This document shows positions 42,555-43,755 of a DNA stretch of 43,755 bases, in pieces. The position numbers were made by a program, and so were the translations under genes. This DNA comes from Verrucomicrobiota bacterium (lineage in GTDB: Bacteria; Verrucomicrobiota; Kiritimatiellia; SS1-B-03-39; UBA6053). The notes beneath the pieces were generated by a model, which searched no databases, had not been told where the DNA came from, and worked only from the letters and a program-made list of their open reading frames with translations. The stretch covers positions 1 to 43,755 of the forward strand of contig JAFIGC010000033.1 in assembly GCA_020831635.1 (NCBI GenBank). The letters run 5' to 3'. The stretch's first letter is position 1. Each line of letters begins with the position of its first letter.

Positions 42555-43442
42555 TCAGACTCTGCGGCGGTTTGCAAACCAGGCCATGGACAAGGTCAGT
42601 GCCGTGAGGCCCAGCATTGCGGGCTCAGGTATGACAATCAATTCTGATAATTCTTCAGTGATTTGCGCGAATTTGTTTGTGGCCAGAATCACGTCCTGAA
42701 ATCCGGGGCCGTCGGATCCGGAATTTCCAGTGATACTGGTTAAGGCCCAGAATTCAAATTGATTGGACCTGTAGGACGGGGCGATGTTGGCCGTTGAGAT
42801 TTCATCCAAATAGCTTTGGGCCAAGGCAATGGCATCATTCCGAAATGCGGGGTCACTGCCTCCGGCTTGGGTCGGAACAAAGTTCCAGCCGTTCGTATTG
42901 GATAGACTCAAATCGGTGTCATGGGTCACCTCCCATACGGCCAATTGGAAGGCGTGCAGTTCAATTTGGTTCCATTCGGTCAGGGATTCGGAAATGTAGT
43001 GTTGATCAAAGAGATACGCCAGGCGGGCGGCACGATGAACGCCAATCCCATTGTTGGGAATTCCGGCGCTGGCCGTTCCGCTGGATCCACCGTGACCCGC
43101 CGCCAATCCACGCAGGGGAGCGGCCTTGAACGTGTAGGTGCTCGTTGAAATGGGCTCCTGTAGCTCACTGCAAAACGCCGCGATCGGTCCAATGTTGAGG
43201 GGGGTGCCATCCACGTCGTTGATCGTGATCTCAAACCCGATCACAAACCGGCTTTGCGCCGCCGTGTCTCCGACCACATAGTCCGTGTAATTCATGCCCG
43301 AGTCTATGCTGGTGTTGAGGTTGAGCGTGAAAGTGACATCTGACGGGTTTTGTTGGGCTCCCGCCAACATGCCGAAGGTCAAGAAGATGGAAAAAATCAT
43401 GACACGGACGTTTTGGAGTTGGACGGGTAAATTCGTATTCAT
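42555..43442 (-). CDS. PEP-CTERM protein with probable thioester domain
   Basis: The 295-residue protein has an N-terminal hydrophobic signal (MIFSIFLTFGMLAGAQ) and a C-terminal sorting signal: PEP at 272-274, a hydrophobic segment and a final RRRV. PEP-CTERM proteins are processed by an exosortase and anchored or released in the envelope or matrix. In the middle, C91 (AAFCSEL) and Q166 in AFQLAVWE form the spacing of thioester-domain proteins, where Cys and Gln cross-link and can bond to a target. The call rests on motif pattern only. No exosortase gene is in the window. The start at 43442 has no clear ribosome site. Confidence 0.72.
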   Translation of the reverse strand: MNTNLPVQLQNVRVMIFSIFLTFGMLAGAQQNPSDVTFTLNLNTSIDSGMNYTDYVVGDTAAQSRFVIGFEITINDVDGTPLNIGPIAAFCSELQEPISTSTYTFKAAPLRGLAAGHGGSSGTASAGIPNNGIGVHRAARLAYLFDQHYISESLTEWNQIELHAFQLAVWEVTHDTDLSLSNTNGWNFVPTQAGGSDPAFRNDAIALAQSYLDEISTANIAPSYRSNQFEFWALTSITGNSGSDGPGFQDVILATNKFAQITEELSELIVIPEPAMLGLTALTLSMAWFANRRRV

Positions 43443-43755
43443 GGGGATATCTTTGGGTGTCGGTACGGTTTTAAAAACAATACGAACCTTATTAAACAGA
43501 CGTACGGTACTGTCAATACGAATATTACATATATTATAAAATTACGATAACGTCCTTGGATTTGCCAATGAATGTGCGCGCATGAGCTGCCCAAGCTGCC
43601 CTTTAGACACAAATTCTTCAGGACACGAGCTGAACATCGTTCCGTTTGATCTGAGGATCGGATCGATAAAGCTTCCCGTCCTCCGGTCAAATCCACGGCT
43701 ATTTTTTGAACAGGAGGACGCGGAGGGCGCAGAGGGAAATGGCGGTGGATTTGCC
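43443..43755. other. Upstream region of the PEP-CTERM gene
   Basis: The first ~100 bases are AT-rich and contain the candidate promoter 43489-43516. The rest, to the window end, is non-coding as far as I can see; it includes a GGAGGACGCGGAGGGCGCAG low-complexity stretch near 43710-43730 and an imperfect inverted pair CAAATCCACGG / CGGTGGATTTG near its end. Confidence 0.5.
43489..43516 (-). promoter_or_regulatory. Candidate promoter of the PEP-CTERM gene
   Basis: On the minus strand, TTGACA (complement of 43511-43516) is perfect, and TAATAA (complement of 43489-43494) lies 16 bases downstream. The -10 match is moderate. It lies about 47 bases before the start codon. Confidence 0.45.

Overview
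The window looks like a chromosomal segment of a free-living Gram-negative bacterium, most likely of the Verrucomicrobiota (PVC group, Opitutae-like). The evidence is indirect: a PEP-CTERM protein, a large DUF2723 membrane protein, an outer-membrane barrel and a lipoprotein, GC-rich housekeeping genes, and many short intergenic repeat families. No 16S rRNA or other decisive marker is present, so the phylum is an inference. No phage, IS transposase, tRNA, rRNA or CRISPR array was found.

Layout. 1-1591: two small unknown genes lie between two direct copies of a ~170 bp repeat made of small palindromes. 1592-8944: a type IA topoisomerase (topoisomerase III-like), a ligase-associated type metallo-beta-lactamase exonuclease and a DEAH helicase HrpA. 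8998-9539: an 18-unit hexanucleotide array, then the RNase P RNA gene. 9592-14658: FabF, a secreted PDZ protein, a DUF2071 protein, a ThuA-like protein and a sugar-isomerase-type TIM barrel. 14667-17988: tmk-holB, facing an ABC exporter. 18421-20615: rplM-rpsI with a good promoter and terminator, then a DUF1015 protein. 20699-22789: a GDSL lipoprotein and a phosphohexomutase on the minus strand, divergent from prfB. 22939-30706: prfB (with its programmed +1 frameshift site), trpC, trpF, trpB, yicC, gmk, a GH2 beta-glucuronidase and a YkgJ-type protein, nearly all closely packed or overlapping. 30912-35536: clpB and zwf. 35778-43442: a minus-strand block with an AT-rich beta-barrel gene, a tight four-gene operon (PfkB kinase, divergent PAP2, small membrane protein, DUF2723 protein) and a PEP-CTERM protein with a probable thioester domain.

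Most genes are core metabolism or information processing and need little comment. The unexplained structure is between the genes. At least six repeat families occur, several of them twice in the window: GATTAN hexamer arrays (8998, 33705), three-unit arrays of a 31 bp repeat with a dyad core (304, 33811), a ~100 bp perfect-ended palindrome (13651, 25529), the ~170 bp direct repeat (68, 1374), a gapless 162 bp imperfect palindrome (35575) and a 64 bp tandem duplication (4120). The 31 bp arrays (about three helical turns) and the ~100 bp palindrome look like the best candidates for undescribed elements. Among the genes, the best points are the junction where prfB's own UGA stop overlaps the trpC start, and the PEP-CTERM protein with a Cys/Gln pair typical of thioester domains.
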